A DNA stretch of 64,000 nucleotides from positions 1-64,000 of the forward strand of contig LATQ01000418.1 in assembly GCA_001017865.1 (NCBI GenBank), read 5' to 3'. The number at the start of each line of letters is the position of its first letter. Position 1 is the stretch's first letter. Both the position numbers and the translations under genes were made by a program. Positions 1-9,074 of this stretch are shown in pieces. Source of the DNA: Rhodococcus sp. IITR03. Lineage in GTDB: Bacteria > Actinomycetota > Actinomycetes > Mycobacteriales > Mycobacteriaceae. The notes under the pieces are model-generated. The model was not told where the DNA came from, ran no database searches, and was given only the letters and a program-made list of their open reading frames with translations.

Positions 1-386
1 CCCAGTCGACCAACGGTTCGCCTTCCGCAGGCCCGGTGCCCGCGCCTGCCGCGCCTGCCGCGCCTGCCGCGCCTGCCGCAGAATCGATCGTGCCGTCCCC
101 GTCGACTCCCTCGGATCTCGATGGTCATGTGATCACCTCGCCCAGCGTAGGGGTTTTTTGGAAGTCTCCCCAGCCGGGACAACCCCCCTTCGTCGAGATC
201 GGCTCCGAGGTGGAGGTAGGCGACACGCTGTGCATCGTCGAGGTGATGAAGCTGATGAACAACATCACCGCCGACGTCGCCGGCACCCTCGTCGCTGTTC
301 ACCAGGACAACGCCAGCCAGATCGACGCTGGCGCCCCGTTGTTCACGATGCTCCGCGAGGTGCATGAGCTATGCGTCGAGTACTGA
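1..386 (+). CDS. accB: Biotin carboxyl carrier protein of a biotin-dependent carboxylase (5' truncated by window edge)
   Basis: Small subunit that carries the biotin shuttled between the biotin carboxylase and carboxyltransferase subunits. The frame is open from the window edge, so the true start lies outside. An Ala/Pro-rich linker (repeated PAA units, about nt 40-80) precedes a biotinyl domain with the canonical EVMKLMN motif; the biotinylated lysine is codon 249-251. The last 16 nt overlap the start of the biotin carboxylase gene, which implies translational coupling. The family assignment is firm. The acyl or keto substrate is set by the carboxyltransferase, not by this subunit. Confidence 0.9.
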   Translation, partial: QSTNGSPSAGPVPAPAAPAAPAAPAAESIVPSPSTPSDLDGHVITSPSVGVFWKSPQPGQPPFVEIGSEVEVGDTLCIVEVMKLMNNITADVAGTLVAVHQDNASQIDAGAPLFTMLREVHELCVEY

Positions 387-1735
387 TCGCCAACCGCGGC
401 GAAATCGCGGTACGCATTGTTCGAGCGTGCTTCGACGAGGGCATCGAGAGCGTCCTTGCGGTCTCCGAGTGTGACCGAGATTCGCTGGCAGCCCGCCTCG
501 CGGATCGGACCGTCGCCATCGGCCCGAGTCCGGCATCCGACAGCTACCTGTCCGTCGACAGGATCGTTGCCGCCGCCCTGTTTGCCGAATGCGATGCCGT
601 TCATCCTGGTTACGGATTTCTTTCCGAACGTACCGACCTCGTCGAGGCCTGTGCCGAGCATGGGATCACCTTCATCGGGCCTCCGGCGGAGGTCATGCGC
701 CGATCCGGCGACAAGCTCACTGCCCGGCATACCGCAAACGATCTGGGGATTCCGACAGGATCCGGAACCGCAGGTCTACTGACGGTGGAAGACGCACTGG
801 CTGCGGCCGACGCGCTGAACGATTATCCCCTGCTGCTCAAAGCATCTGCGGGTGGCGGTGGCCGCGGTATGACCGTGATCCGCAACCGGGAGGACGTACA
901 AAAGCACTTCTCACGATCGAGCAACGAAGCCGAGCGTGCATTCGGTGACGGCACGATCTACCTTGAGCGTTACGTGGAGTTCGCCCGTCACGTCGAAGTG
1001 CAGATCGTCGCCGACTCGCACGGAAACGTGTGTCATCTCGGGGAACGAGACTGTTCGACTCAGCGTCGTTACCAGAAGCTCGTCGAGGAAGCACCCGCAG
1101 TCGGCCTTCCCCAGGATCTTCTCGAGCGCGTACGAAACGCTGCGGTCGATCTCGCTAAAGGGTTGGGTTACATCGGTGCCGGCACTGTCGAATTCCTCGT
1201 CGACACCGAACGCAACGACTTCGTCTTCCTCGAGGTCAATGCCCGGGTGCAGGTCGAGCATCCCGTCACCGAAATGGTGAGCGGAATCGATATCGTGCGT
1301 GAACAACTGCGCATCGCGCAGGGGCACCCGTTGTCCTTCAGCCAAGAGGACGTCGTCCTCGACGGACATGCCATCGAATGCAGGATCAACGCCGAGGACG
1401 TCACCAACAACTTCCTGCCCCGTCCTGGCCGTATCAGCCGCTGGGTCGCGCCGCAGGGCGAGGGCATCCGCATCGACACTTATGCATTCGACGGAGCGGA
1501 AATTCCCCCGTATTACGATTCGATGATCGCGAAGCTGATCGTGCACTCGGATTCTCGTGAGAATGCGATAGATCTGATGGCGAGGGCGTTGGAAAAACTT
1601 CGTGTCGAAGGCGTTCCTACCACCGCTCCGTTGCATTCCGCGCTGATGGCGGACAAGGAGTTCCAGCACAGTCCCGTCACCACCAAATGGCTCGAAGACG
1701 AGTTCCTACCGTCGTGGGAGGCGCAGGTCTCATGA
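371..1735 (+). CDS. accC: Biotin carboxylase subunit
   Basis: ATP-dependent carboxylation of the biotin on the carrier protein, using bicarbonate. The 454 residues match the usual length of free biotin carboxylase subunits. Visible motifs are the N-terminal IANRGEIAVRI, the HPGYGFLSE loop, the glycine-rich ATP lid KASAGGGGRGM and the FLEVNARVQVEHPVTE active-site segment. The frame is intact. It overlaps the carrier gene upstream and shares an ATGA overlap with the carboxyltransferase downstream, so the three form one operon. Being free of the frame breaks seen in most neighbours, it can be taken as read. Confidence 0.95.
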   Translation: MRRVLIANRGEIAVRIVRACFDEGIESVLAVSECDRDSLAARLADRTVAIGPSPASDSYLSVDRIVAAALFAECDAVHPGYGFLSERTDLVEACAEHGITFIGPPAEVMRRSGDKLTARHTANDLGIPTGSGTAGLLTVEDALAAADALNDYPLLLKASAGGGGRGMTVIRNREDVQKHFSRSSNEAERAFGDGTIYLERYVEFARHVEVQIVADSHGNVCHLGERDCSTQRRYQKLVEEAPAVGLPQDLLERVRNAAVDLAKGLGYIGAGTVEFLVDTERNDFVFLEVNARVQVEHPVTEMVSGIDIVREQLRIAQGHPLSFSQEDVVLDGHAIECRINAEDVTNNFLPRPGRISRWVAPQGEGIRIDTYAFDGAEIPPYYDSMIAKLIVHSDSRENAIDLMARALEKLRVEGVPTTAPLHSALMADKEFQHSPVTTKWLEDEFLPSWEAQVS

Positions 1736-3197
1736 CCACGATCGAGTTCGTCGACCAGACACTGCGGGACGGGCAGCAGAGTCTCTGGGGCCTGAAGATG
1801 CGGCCGTACCACGCAGCGGACGCCCTGGCGCATATCGACCGTGCCGGCTATCGGGTGGTGGACCTGACCGGACCGGGAATGTTCACGGTACTGCTGCGTA
1901 CGTTCAAGGATGATCCGTGGGCAGCAACCGATTTCCTCGTTCAGGGATTGAAGAACAATGTGGTGCGCTGCGGCATGCGTACCATCAGTGTCATCGGTTT
2001 CAACCACACTCCGGATTCGATCATCGATCTGTGGATCCAAACTCTGATCAAGCACGGCGTGACAAGTTTCTGGATCTACGACTGCCTTTACGACATGCCG
2101 ACGATGCATCGGCTGGCGAAAGTGATCCACGACAACGGTGGTGAGGCCGTTCCTGCCGTGATGTACGGCCTGACCGGTGCACACGACGACGACTTCTTCG
2201 CCCAACGGGCCAAGGAGATGGCGTCGTGGGAAGGTGTTCGGACCATCTACGTCGAAGATGCTGCCGGCGTATTGAAACCGGAGCGGGCAGCAACGCTCCT
2301 TCCGGCCATTCGCGCCGCTACAGGAACGATTCCTCTGGAACTTCACTGCCACAACACAACCGGACTGGCTCCTTTGAATTACATCGAGGGAATCAAGGCG
2401 GGATTCACCATCTTGCACACTGCATCCCGTCCGATGGCGAATGGGCCCTCTCTACCGTCGACCGAGGCGATGACCACCATCGTCGAATCGTTGGGGCACA
2501 CACACAACCTTGACAAGTCGACCTTCACGCCTGTGGCTGCCAATTTCGAATGGGCTGCACGAGACGCCGGGTTCGAACCGTCGGTGCCGGCAGAGTACGA
2601 CCCGCGCATCTACGATCACCAGTTGCCAGGCGGTATGACCGGCACACTGATCAGTCAGCTCGAGCAGCACGGGATGGCCGACAAGTTCTCTGCAGTTCTC
2701 GAAGAGATTCCGCGTGTCCGGCAGGAGCTCGCGTCGCCGATCATGGCGACACCGTTCAGTCAGTTCGTCGGCATCCAGCAGTTCTCAACGTCGTCACCGG
2801 TGAGCGGTACAAGTTGATCCCGGATGAGGTGATCCGTTACTCGCTCGGGCACTACGGCCCCTTGATCCGTGACATCGAGCCGGCGGTGATGGACAGAATT
2901 CTCGAAACGCCTCGTGCCAAAGAGTTCGAAGGGTGGATCCGGCCGCAGCCGAGTCTGGGGGAGATCCGATCGAAGTTCACTGCAGGCATCAGCGATGAGG
3001 AGTTGTTGATGCGCTTCATGACCTCCGATGAGGAGGTCGATGCCATGCTCGCCGCCGGGCCGATTCGGACCCAATCCCGGCGCACCGAGAACGAGATCGT
3101 CCGAATCATTCAGGACATCGCGCGCGGGGCGAGTGAGGTCACGTCTTTGTCCATCGCACAGCCTGGATGGTCGATGAACGCCTGCAAGGATCATTGA
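1732..3197 (+). CDS. Carboxyltransferase subunit, oxaloacetate decarboxylase/pyruvate carboxylase (PycB) type; one frame break near 2776
   Basis: Transfers the carboxyl group between biotin and a keto acid. The start ATG at 1732 overlaps the accC stop (ATGA). The N-terminal half is an HMGL-like TIM barrel with VDQTLRDGQQSLWG and the metal-binding LHCHNTTG segment; the C-terminal half resembles the PycB conserved domain. The frame breaks near 2776: restoring one G in the CAGCAGTT stretch joins the two halves into about 488 residues, normal for the family. The barrel type points to pyruvate, oxaloacetate or 2-oxoglutarate as substrate rather than an acyl-CoA, but the substrate is inferred only from family. 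The stop lies 10 nt before a strong hairpin. Confidence 0.85.
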
Positions 3198-3207
3198 TTA
3201 CGAGTCG

Positions 3208-3259
3208 GTTCATATGGGGAGGGCCCCGAGCGTAAGCTCGGGGCCCTCCCCATATGAAC
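3208..3259. terminator. Perfect 24-bp hairpin between convergent genes, probable bidirectional terminator
   Basis: Two perfectly complementary 24-nt arms (3208-3231 and 3236-3259) enclose a GTAA loop. The arms contain the core GGGGAGGGCCCCGAGC. The hairpin sits between the carboxylase operon stop (3197) and the stop of the opposing ligase gene (3273), with no long T-run. It is placed to stop transcription from both sides. Confidence 0.85.
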
Positions 3260-3272
3260 GGCAGAAAGCGCT

Positions 3273-4827
3273 CTATGTGTGTGACACGAGATCGCGAACG
3301 ATATTGCGCCGGATCTTCCTACTGGTCGTCCGAGGAAGGACGTCGACGATCTCGAGGCGTGTCGGCTTCTTGTAGGACGCCAGAGTGAGTCGGCAGTGGT
3401 TCTGGAGTTCCTCGAGAGTCAGTGACGCACCGTCACGCAAAGCGACAACGGCGACGACTGATTGTCCCCACCTGGGGTGCGGTGCTCCTACAACGGCACA
3501 TTCGGCAACCGCGGGGTGTCGGAGGACAACGACCTCCACTTCCGAGGGATAGACATTCATTCCGCCGCTGACGATCAGATCGGTTCGCCGATCGCTGACA
3601 TATACGAATCCTGCAGCGTCGATACTGCCGAGATCACCGGTGTGGTACCAGCCGTCGACGAGCGCCGCGCTGGTTGCGTCGGGCATGTTCCAGTACTCAC
3701 GCATAAGCGACGGTGAGCGGACGACGATTTCTCCGACGGAAACGCCGTCGTGCGGAACGTAGTTGCCGGCGTCGTCGATGATGTCGACGTCGGTTCCGTC
3801 GACACTACGGCCGACGGAGCAAACGGATCCGCTGCCGGACTCGAATGTGCGAAGTCTCCGGGTCGGGTGGCGGTGACCAGGCCTCCGGAGTTCTCGGTCA
3901 TCCCCAATCCCTCGACGAGAGTGTCGCCGAGCACCTGGTAGAGGGCGCGTAGCTTGTCGGGGCCTGCCTTCGATGCGGAGTGCAGCACCGAACGCAGACT
4001 TGTGACTCGATGAGGGGACGCGGCGACCGCGGCGACGAACTCGTCGATCACCGGCGAGGGGATGTAGGTGAAGGTGACCTTGTAGTTCTCGATGATGTCG
4101 ATGAGCTGGGGGACGGACCACTTGCCCAGGATCACCACGCTTCCGCCGAAGCTAGGTGCGTGAGAATGTGGGCGGGGACCGTCGCGACGAAGGACATCGA
4201 ACCGGTGAGCGCGCAGACGCTCCGCTCGGGTAGGCGGTAGGCGTTGTTGTTCGATTCGGCGATGGCCGCGACGCTCTGATGCGTCAAGACCGCGCCCTTC
4301 GGTTTGCCGGTGGTGCCGCTGGTATATCCGAGGATGAACGCATGCTCTCCGTGAACGGTGCAGGAGACGTCGGGCAGTTGCTCACCTTCGTGCACGAGGG
4401 AGTCGAATGTCCTGGTGCCGTGGGGGGTGTTGTCCGGTGTCGGCCCGATCACCACGGATGCCGAATCTGCGAGCGATCGGCTCACGACGTCATAATGGCC
4501 GGAGCTCCATACGATGACGCGCGGCGAGCAATCGTCGACGAGCGCGCTGACCTCCGCTGATGTGAGGCGCGTATTGATCGGCACCACGATCGCACCGAGC
4601 GAGCGGCTGCGATGTAGAGCTCGACGTATTCGCTGCAGTCGTCGACGATGGCTGCGACGCGTTCTCCGTGAGTGACGCCGAGACGTGCCAGGGACCGCGC
4701 GAGGTTGCGGGAGTGGCGTGATACGTCTGATAGTCCGTGTGGACCGATCCGGCGAGACGAGTGCGATGCGGTCCGGTGTTTCGGCGGCGTGCTCGTCGAC
4801 GGAGTCCGCGATGGTGGCGCTGTTCAT
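3273..4827 (-). CDS. AMP-forming acyl-CoA synthetase; several frame breaks
   Basis: Activates a carboxylic acid to its CoA thioester through an acyl-adenylate. The start ATG (4827) follows a GAAGGAAG ribosome site. Reading across frames gives the P-loop GYTSGTTGKPKGAVLTH, the adenylate motif GDTLVEGLGMTENSGG, the YHTGDLGSID hinge region and a C-terminal TSRKIRRN segment with the family lysine. Total length is about 517 residues, usual for the class. Frame breaks lie near 4590-4690 (a compensating pair), near 4130 and near 3835. The gene follows the TetR gene by 22 nt on the same strand, so the two are probably co-transcribed and the ligase likely activates the inducing substrate. Chain specificity cannot be read. 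Confidence 0.85.
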
Positions 4828-4849
4828 GCTTCCTTCAGAAGGATTGTGT

Positions 4850-5470
4850 TCAGGGTGTGATGGATTTGATGGTCATCGTGGCGAACTGTCGGGTGATTTT
4901 CCGGTCGGACAAGCGGCGTTGTGCGGTGGGCTTGTGCCATGACGGAACGCTGTTCAGTGCGCCGAGAATGAAGCGGATGCACAGTCGCAGATCCATGTCG
5001 TCGATGGCGCCTTCCTGCTGGGCGCGGGCAAGCAGGTTGTACAGGTGCTGTTCGAAGCGACGTGCGGCGGTTTCGACCTCTTCGAGCCGCTGACCGGTGA
5101 GGCGTCGTCCTTCGTTGAAGTAGATCGCGACGCGTTCGACGTTGTCCAGGTACCACTGCATGAGCTCTTCGAGCAGCTCGCACAACTCGTCGAGCGGTGC
5201 GAGGCCTTTGGCGGCGATGCGCTCGAATATCTCTTCGGACTGGGTGTGCGACTCCTTCATGATGCGTAGAAGGAGGTCTTCTTTGGAGGCGAAGTAGTAG
5301 TAGAGGCTGCCCTTGAGGACTCCGACCTCATTGGCAACGTCCTGGAGGGATGCGCCCGAGTATCCCTTCTCGTAGATGACACGGATTGCCGCCGCCATCA
5401 CTTCCGCGTCGCGATTGCGACGTTCCCCTTTCGGGGGCTCGATCGTCGCTGTCTTCTGCTTTTGCGGCAC
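4850..5470 (-). CDS. TetR family transcriptional regulator
   Basis: An intact 206-residue protein. The N-terminal helix-turn-helix (about residues 25-70) contains ASLQDVANEVGVLKGSLYYY and FASKEDLL, classic TetR recognition-helix features; the rest is an all-helical ligand domain of the fatty-acid/steroid-catabolism repressor type. It lies divergent from the acyl-CoA dehydrogenase operon that starts at 5615. The 144-nt gap holds two CAAACG-type inverted repeats around a plausible promoter, so autoregulation and repression of the operon by an acyl-CoA ligand are likely. The ligand is inferred from context only. Confidence 0.9.
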   Translation of the reverse strand: MPQKQKTATIEPPKGERRNRDAEVMAAAIRVIYEKGYSGASLQDVANEVGVLKGSLYYYFASKEDLLLRIMKESHTQSEEIFERIAAKGLAPLDELCELLEELMQWYLDNVERVAIYFNEGRRLTGQRLEEVETAARRFEQHLYNLLARAQQEGAIDDMDLRLCIRFILGALNSVPSWHKPTAQRRLSDRKITRQFATMTIKSITP

Positions 5471-5494
5471 ATCGCCTCCTTGGCCCTATAGATA

Positions 5495-5574
5495 CAACCG
5501 TCCGTTTGGTGGATATCTTATGTGGCCCTTGACACGGTGTCGAGCACACACCTAGTTTATCAAACAACCGTTTG
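5495..5574. promoter_or_regulatory. Divergent promoter with two TetR-type operator candidates
   Basis: Two 6-2-6 inverted repeats flank a promoter-like pair: CAACCGTCCGTTTG at 5495-5508 and CAAACAACCGTTTG at 5561-5574. Between them TTGACA (5529-5534) and TAGTTT (5553-5558) are 18 nt apart, facing the acyl-CoA dehydrogenase operon. The second repeat lies where RNA polymerase would initiate. A nearly identical repeat occurs at 9004-9017. Confidence 0.6.
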
Positions 5575-5614
5575 GAAGATACGTCTTCCTCGACACTGAA
5601 CGGAGTGTCACCAA

Positions 5615-6741
5615 GTGACGCACAGGACTTCGGCAGCATTCGACTCCGACTTCGCCCAGGACGCAGCACGATGGCTGCAGGACAACGTGCCCCAACGATG
5701 GCGGGAACATCGCGGGGCACTGGAGGAACAGGAAGCCGTCGAGATACGGCGCCAATGGGACCGCCAGTTGTTCGAGGCAGGCTACTCGGGCCTGTCTTTA
5801 CCGAAGGAATTCGGCGGCCAGGGACTGGGACTCTCCGAAGAGGTCGCATTCAGCGAACTTGCAGCACGCGCTCAGGCCCCGGACGGCCTCGCGCGGATCG
5901 GGCGAATCCTCACCGCACCGACATTGATCGTGCACGGGACAGAACAACAACGGCAACGGTTTCTCCCGCCCATCCTGCAAGGTACCGAAACGTGGTGCCA
6001 AGGATTCTCCGAACCGGGTGCCGGATCCGACCTCGCCGGCGTGCGTTGCCGGGCAGAAAAGGTAACCGGCGGGTACGAGATCAGCGGACGGAAGATCTGG
6101 ACCAGTTTCGCAGCGTACGCCGACCGATGCCTACTGCTCGCGTGTACGGACCAGAACGCGCCTCGGCACAAGAACCTGTCGATGTTCCTCCTCGATATGA
6201 AGCAACCCGGCGTCACCATCAGCCCATCAAGCAGATCTCCGGTGGGACGCATTTCGCCGAGGTGCACTTCGATCGGGTGTTCGTCTCGGATGACGAACTG
6301 GTGGACGAGGAAGGTTCGGGCTGGAGGGTCGCAATGACCACTCTCATGAACGAGCGAGGTGGCGTCGAGGCGGCAAGCCGTTATGTCGAGATCCGAGCAG
6401 ATATGGACCTCCTCCTCGACATGTGCGGGGACGATCCACGTCGCGCCGACGTCCTGGCGGACCTCGACCGACGGACCGAGTTGGTGCGCTGGCAGATCTC
6501 CAAGGCGGTGCACCTCGAGAACGACGACGCCGAATTCGTCCGGGCTACTTCCATTTTGAAGGTGCTGTGGAGTGAACTGTGGCAGGAGATCACCACTGTC
6601 GGTCTTCGTCACACCACTCCGTCCCATCGCGATCATTGGCGGTTCCAGTATCTCGAGAGCCGCTCGGCGTCGATTTTCTCGGGGACATCCGAGATTCAGC
6701 GAAACATCATCAGTGAACGAGTTCTGGGGCTGCCGCGATGA
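5615..6741 (+). CDS. Acyl-CoA dehydrogenase, FadE26-like subunit; one frame break near 6223
   Basis: FAD enzyme introducing the 2,3-double bond in an acyl-CoA. The GTG start at 5615 gives about 375 residues once one C is restored near 6223. The N-terminal half has the SEPGAGSDLAG and GRKIWTSFA segments of the FAD/substrate pocket. After the break a MNERGG segment places a glutamate at about residue 247, a position used as catalytic base in IVD-type enzymes and in mycobacterial FadE26. The C-terminus ends SGTSEIQRNIISERVLG. The next gene encodes a second, shorter dehydrogenase subunit with an ATGA overlap, so the two probably form an alpha2beta2 enzyme as described for bulky steroid acyl-CoAs. 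Confidence 0.88.
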
Positions 6742-7634
6742 CCACCGCATCTATCACCGAAACCACCGACCTGGGACTCGCTGCCGCCGAGGGCTTGCGT
6801 CAGATCCTCGACAAGCAGGTAGGGGATCGAAACATCGCCACATTCGCGGAGGCGGAATCTCCCGTGCAGTGGGATGCGCTTCTGCGAGCGGGTTGGGTCG
6901 AGATCGCCGACGAGCCCGAAGGGGAGGGGCTCTCGCTTCGCGACCTGGTAGAGGTCGCTCGGGTGTGGGGGACCTACTGTGTGCCGTTGCCTTTCCTGAT
7001 CACCCTCGTGGCTCGGAGAAACAGCCTCGGGGCGCGCGAATTCGGTGGTCCGGTGACACTGTCGATCCCGACACCGGGGATCACTACGGGGTGGGGATTG
7101 GCGCCCTTCGGTAGCCGTCCCGACATCGGAGTCCTCGATTCGTTCGACGATGGCACGGTACTTACCGTCTCCGAACGATCTGCTACGGATTTTGCGCCGA
7201 CGCTCCAGTCTGTCGAGGTGCCCTGGATTACCAAGCATTTGGGTGTGATCGGGCGCGAACTGGCAGTGCTCATGGCCGCCGAAGCTGCCGGCATCGCACG
7301 CACACTCGTGACGATCAGTGTCAACTACGCAAGGGAGCGAAGCCAGTTCGGGAAGCCGGTCGGATCGTTCCAGGCGGTGAAACACATCCTGGCCGACGCA
7401 CATATCTCGGCCGAACAGTCCGATACCTCGGCGTTGTGGGCTGTAGCGGATCCCGACAGGGCCGTCGAGATCTCGATCCACGCCATCGAGCTGGCCGTCG
7501 ACGTCGCAGAACGCGCCATCCAGGTCCATGGCGGAATGGGATTCACCTGGGAGATGGGTCTGCACTTCTATCTTCGTCACTTGCTCACGCTTCGCGATCT
7601 CGTCACCGGTCTGTCAACGGTGACCTGTTCCTGA
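6738..7634 (+). CDS. Acyl-CoA dehydrogenase, partner (beta-type) subunit
   Basis: An intact 298-residue protein, shorter than a self-sufficient acyl-CoA dehydrogenase (about 380). The N-terminal half is poorly conserved and lacks the usual FAD-pocket motifs. The C-terminal helical domain is good: YARERSQFGKPVGSFQAVKH and VHGGMGFTWEMGLHFYLRH. This pattern is typical of the second subunit of heteromeric FadE pairs. The start ATG overlaps the stop of the preceding subunit (ATGA), supporting coupled synthesis and a heterotetramer. It could not be expected to work alone. Confidence 0.85.
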   Translation: MTTASITETTDLGLAAAEGLRQILDKQVGDRNIATFAEAESPVQWDALLRAGWVEIADEPEGEGLSLRDLVEVARVWGTYCVPLPFLITLVARRNSLGAREFGGPVTLSIPTPGITTGWGLAPFGSRPDIGVLDSFDDGTVLTVSERSATDFAPTLQSVEVPWITKHLGVIGRELAVLMAAEAAGIARTLVTISVNYARERSQFGKPVGSFQAVKHILADAHISAEQSDTSALWAVADPDRAVEISIHAIELAVDVAERAIQVHGGMGFTWEMGLHFYLRHLLTLRDLVTGLSTVTCS

Positions 7635-7666
7635 CCTCCTTCCACATCGTTTCCACCCCCAAGGAC

Positions 7667-8961
7667 ATGAAGATGGATTACACATCAACCCGGACGATCG
7701 AGGCGGGAAAGCCTACGACGAATGGTCGTCGAGCGGCATTGGCCGGTGGCGTCGGCACGATGATCGAGGGTTATGACTTCAGCATGTACGGCTATATGGC
7801 CGTCATCATCGCTCCGCTGTTCTTTCCCTCGGACAACGCGGCAAGCTCTCTTCTGCTGACGTTGTCGGTGTTTGCCGTAGCGTACGTAGCTCGTCCCCTG
7901 GGAGGTCTGGTCTTCGGATACGTGGGGGATCGGATCAGTCGACGTGCCGCCTTGATGGCGACGTTGATGTGCATGGGTCTTTCCAGTGCCGCGATCGGAC
8001 TTCTGCCCACCGCGATAAAGGTCGGGCCTCTTGCTGCAGTGGCGCTCGTGCTGCTACGTCTGCTTCAGGGTTTCTCGGTGGGTGGTGAAGTCGCAGGTGC
8101 GGCGACGCTGGTATCCGAGGCTGCGCCTGCGGGTCGTCGAGGTCGCTATGGTGCGTTGAACCCGTTCGGAGCCACGATGGGGTTCGCGCTTGCTTCTGCA
8201 GTGGCAGGGCTGGTGTCGCTCTTGACGACCGAAGAACAGATGGAGTCCTGGGGATGGCGCATCCCGTTTCTACTGGCGCTTCCGTTGGCGGGGATTTGTC
8301 TTGTGTTGCGCCGTTCCCTGGTTCACCATTCGACCTCGGAAGGAAGCGGACCGTCGCCGGCTCCGATTGCAGATGTGCTGAAGACCTGTCGGAAGCCTCT
8401 GCTGCAGTCTGTAGGCATCAGCTTGGCGGTCAACGGAACGGCGTACTTCGGACTTACGTACATCAGCATCCACTTGATCACTGAACTGGGCTACCCCAAA
8501 ACCAGCGTGTACTGGACCACGACGGTCGTAGTGGCCTTGTCCGCTCTGCTGATGCTGTGGACCGGACGTCTCGGGGACCGCATCGGCTGATGGGGATCGC
8601 GGCCATAGGTTTGACCGGATACTTCGTGCTCACGGCGGGTGCTATGGCACTGATGGGTATCGGCAATCTGCTGATCGCGGGGATCGCGTTCCTGGCGATC
8701 ATGGTGAACTCGTCGTTCCTCCAGGTGGCAGGGTATTCCTCTATCCCCGAACTGTTTCCCCCCAACGTTCGGTATACCGGCACTGCACTTGGGTGGAATA
8801 TCGGCGTGGTGATCGCGGGAGGAACTGCTCCTGTGGTCTGCGCGTGGTTGGTGGAGCGAACCGGTATCGCGTTGTCTCCCGCGCTGTTCGTCATGACGCT
8901 GAGTCTCGTGGGGGCAGTAGCCGTGTTGTCCGTGGCTCGTACGCACAGCCGGCGTCGGTGA
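7667..8961 (+). CDS. MFS transporter, metabolite:H+ symporter (MHS) type; one frame break near 8585
   Basis: Probable inner-membrane proton symporter for an organic acid, about 431 residues. The N-terminal part shows EGYDFSMYGYMA, the MFS motif A GYVGDRISRRAAL, LLQGFSVGGEVAGA and many hydrophobic helices; the second part, after a break near 8585, carries the last helices and the FPPNVRYTGTALGWN segment typical of the MHS/shikimate-proline permease group. Two in-frame ATGs (7667, 7673) are possible starts; the first is chosen. It lies within the beta-oxidation operon, so import of the acid degraded here is the likely role. The cargo is not identifiable. Confidence 0.85.
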
Positions 8962-9003
8962 CGCGTTCCGGGTGTTGTGGCTGCATGTGACGCACGCTAC
9001 AAT

Positions 9004-9017
9004 CAAACGACCGGTTG
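9004..9017. promoter_or_regulatory. TetR-type operator candidate ahead of ribBA
   Basis: CAAACGACCGGTTG matches the inverted repeat at 5495-5508 (reverse strand CAAACGGACGGTTG) at all positions except the two central bases. It lies 58 nt upstream of the ribBA start, so the second half of the operon may have its own TetR-controlled promoter. Confidence 0.55.
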
Positions 9018-9074
9018 GTGGTTTACTCGACACATGTGGGCGACGCCATCGAACCTCGAAGGAAGGCGGAGGAC

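Noticed and set aside
299..730. Open frame on the minus strand opposite accC, 143 codons
   Set aside because: Antisense shadow of a clear, intact biotin carboxylase gene; composition is typical of reverse frames in high-GC DNA.
911..1669. 252-codon minus-strand open frame within accC
   Set aside because: Lies wholly inside the intact accC gene and shows no family motif.
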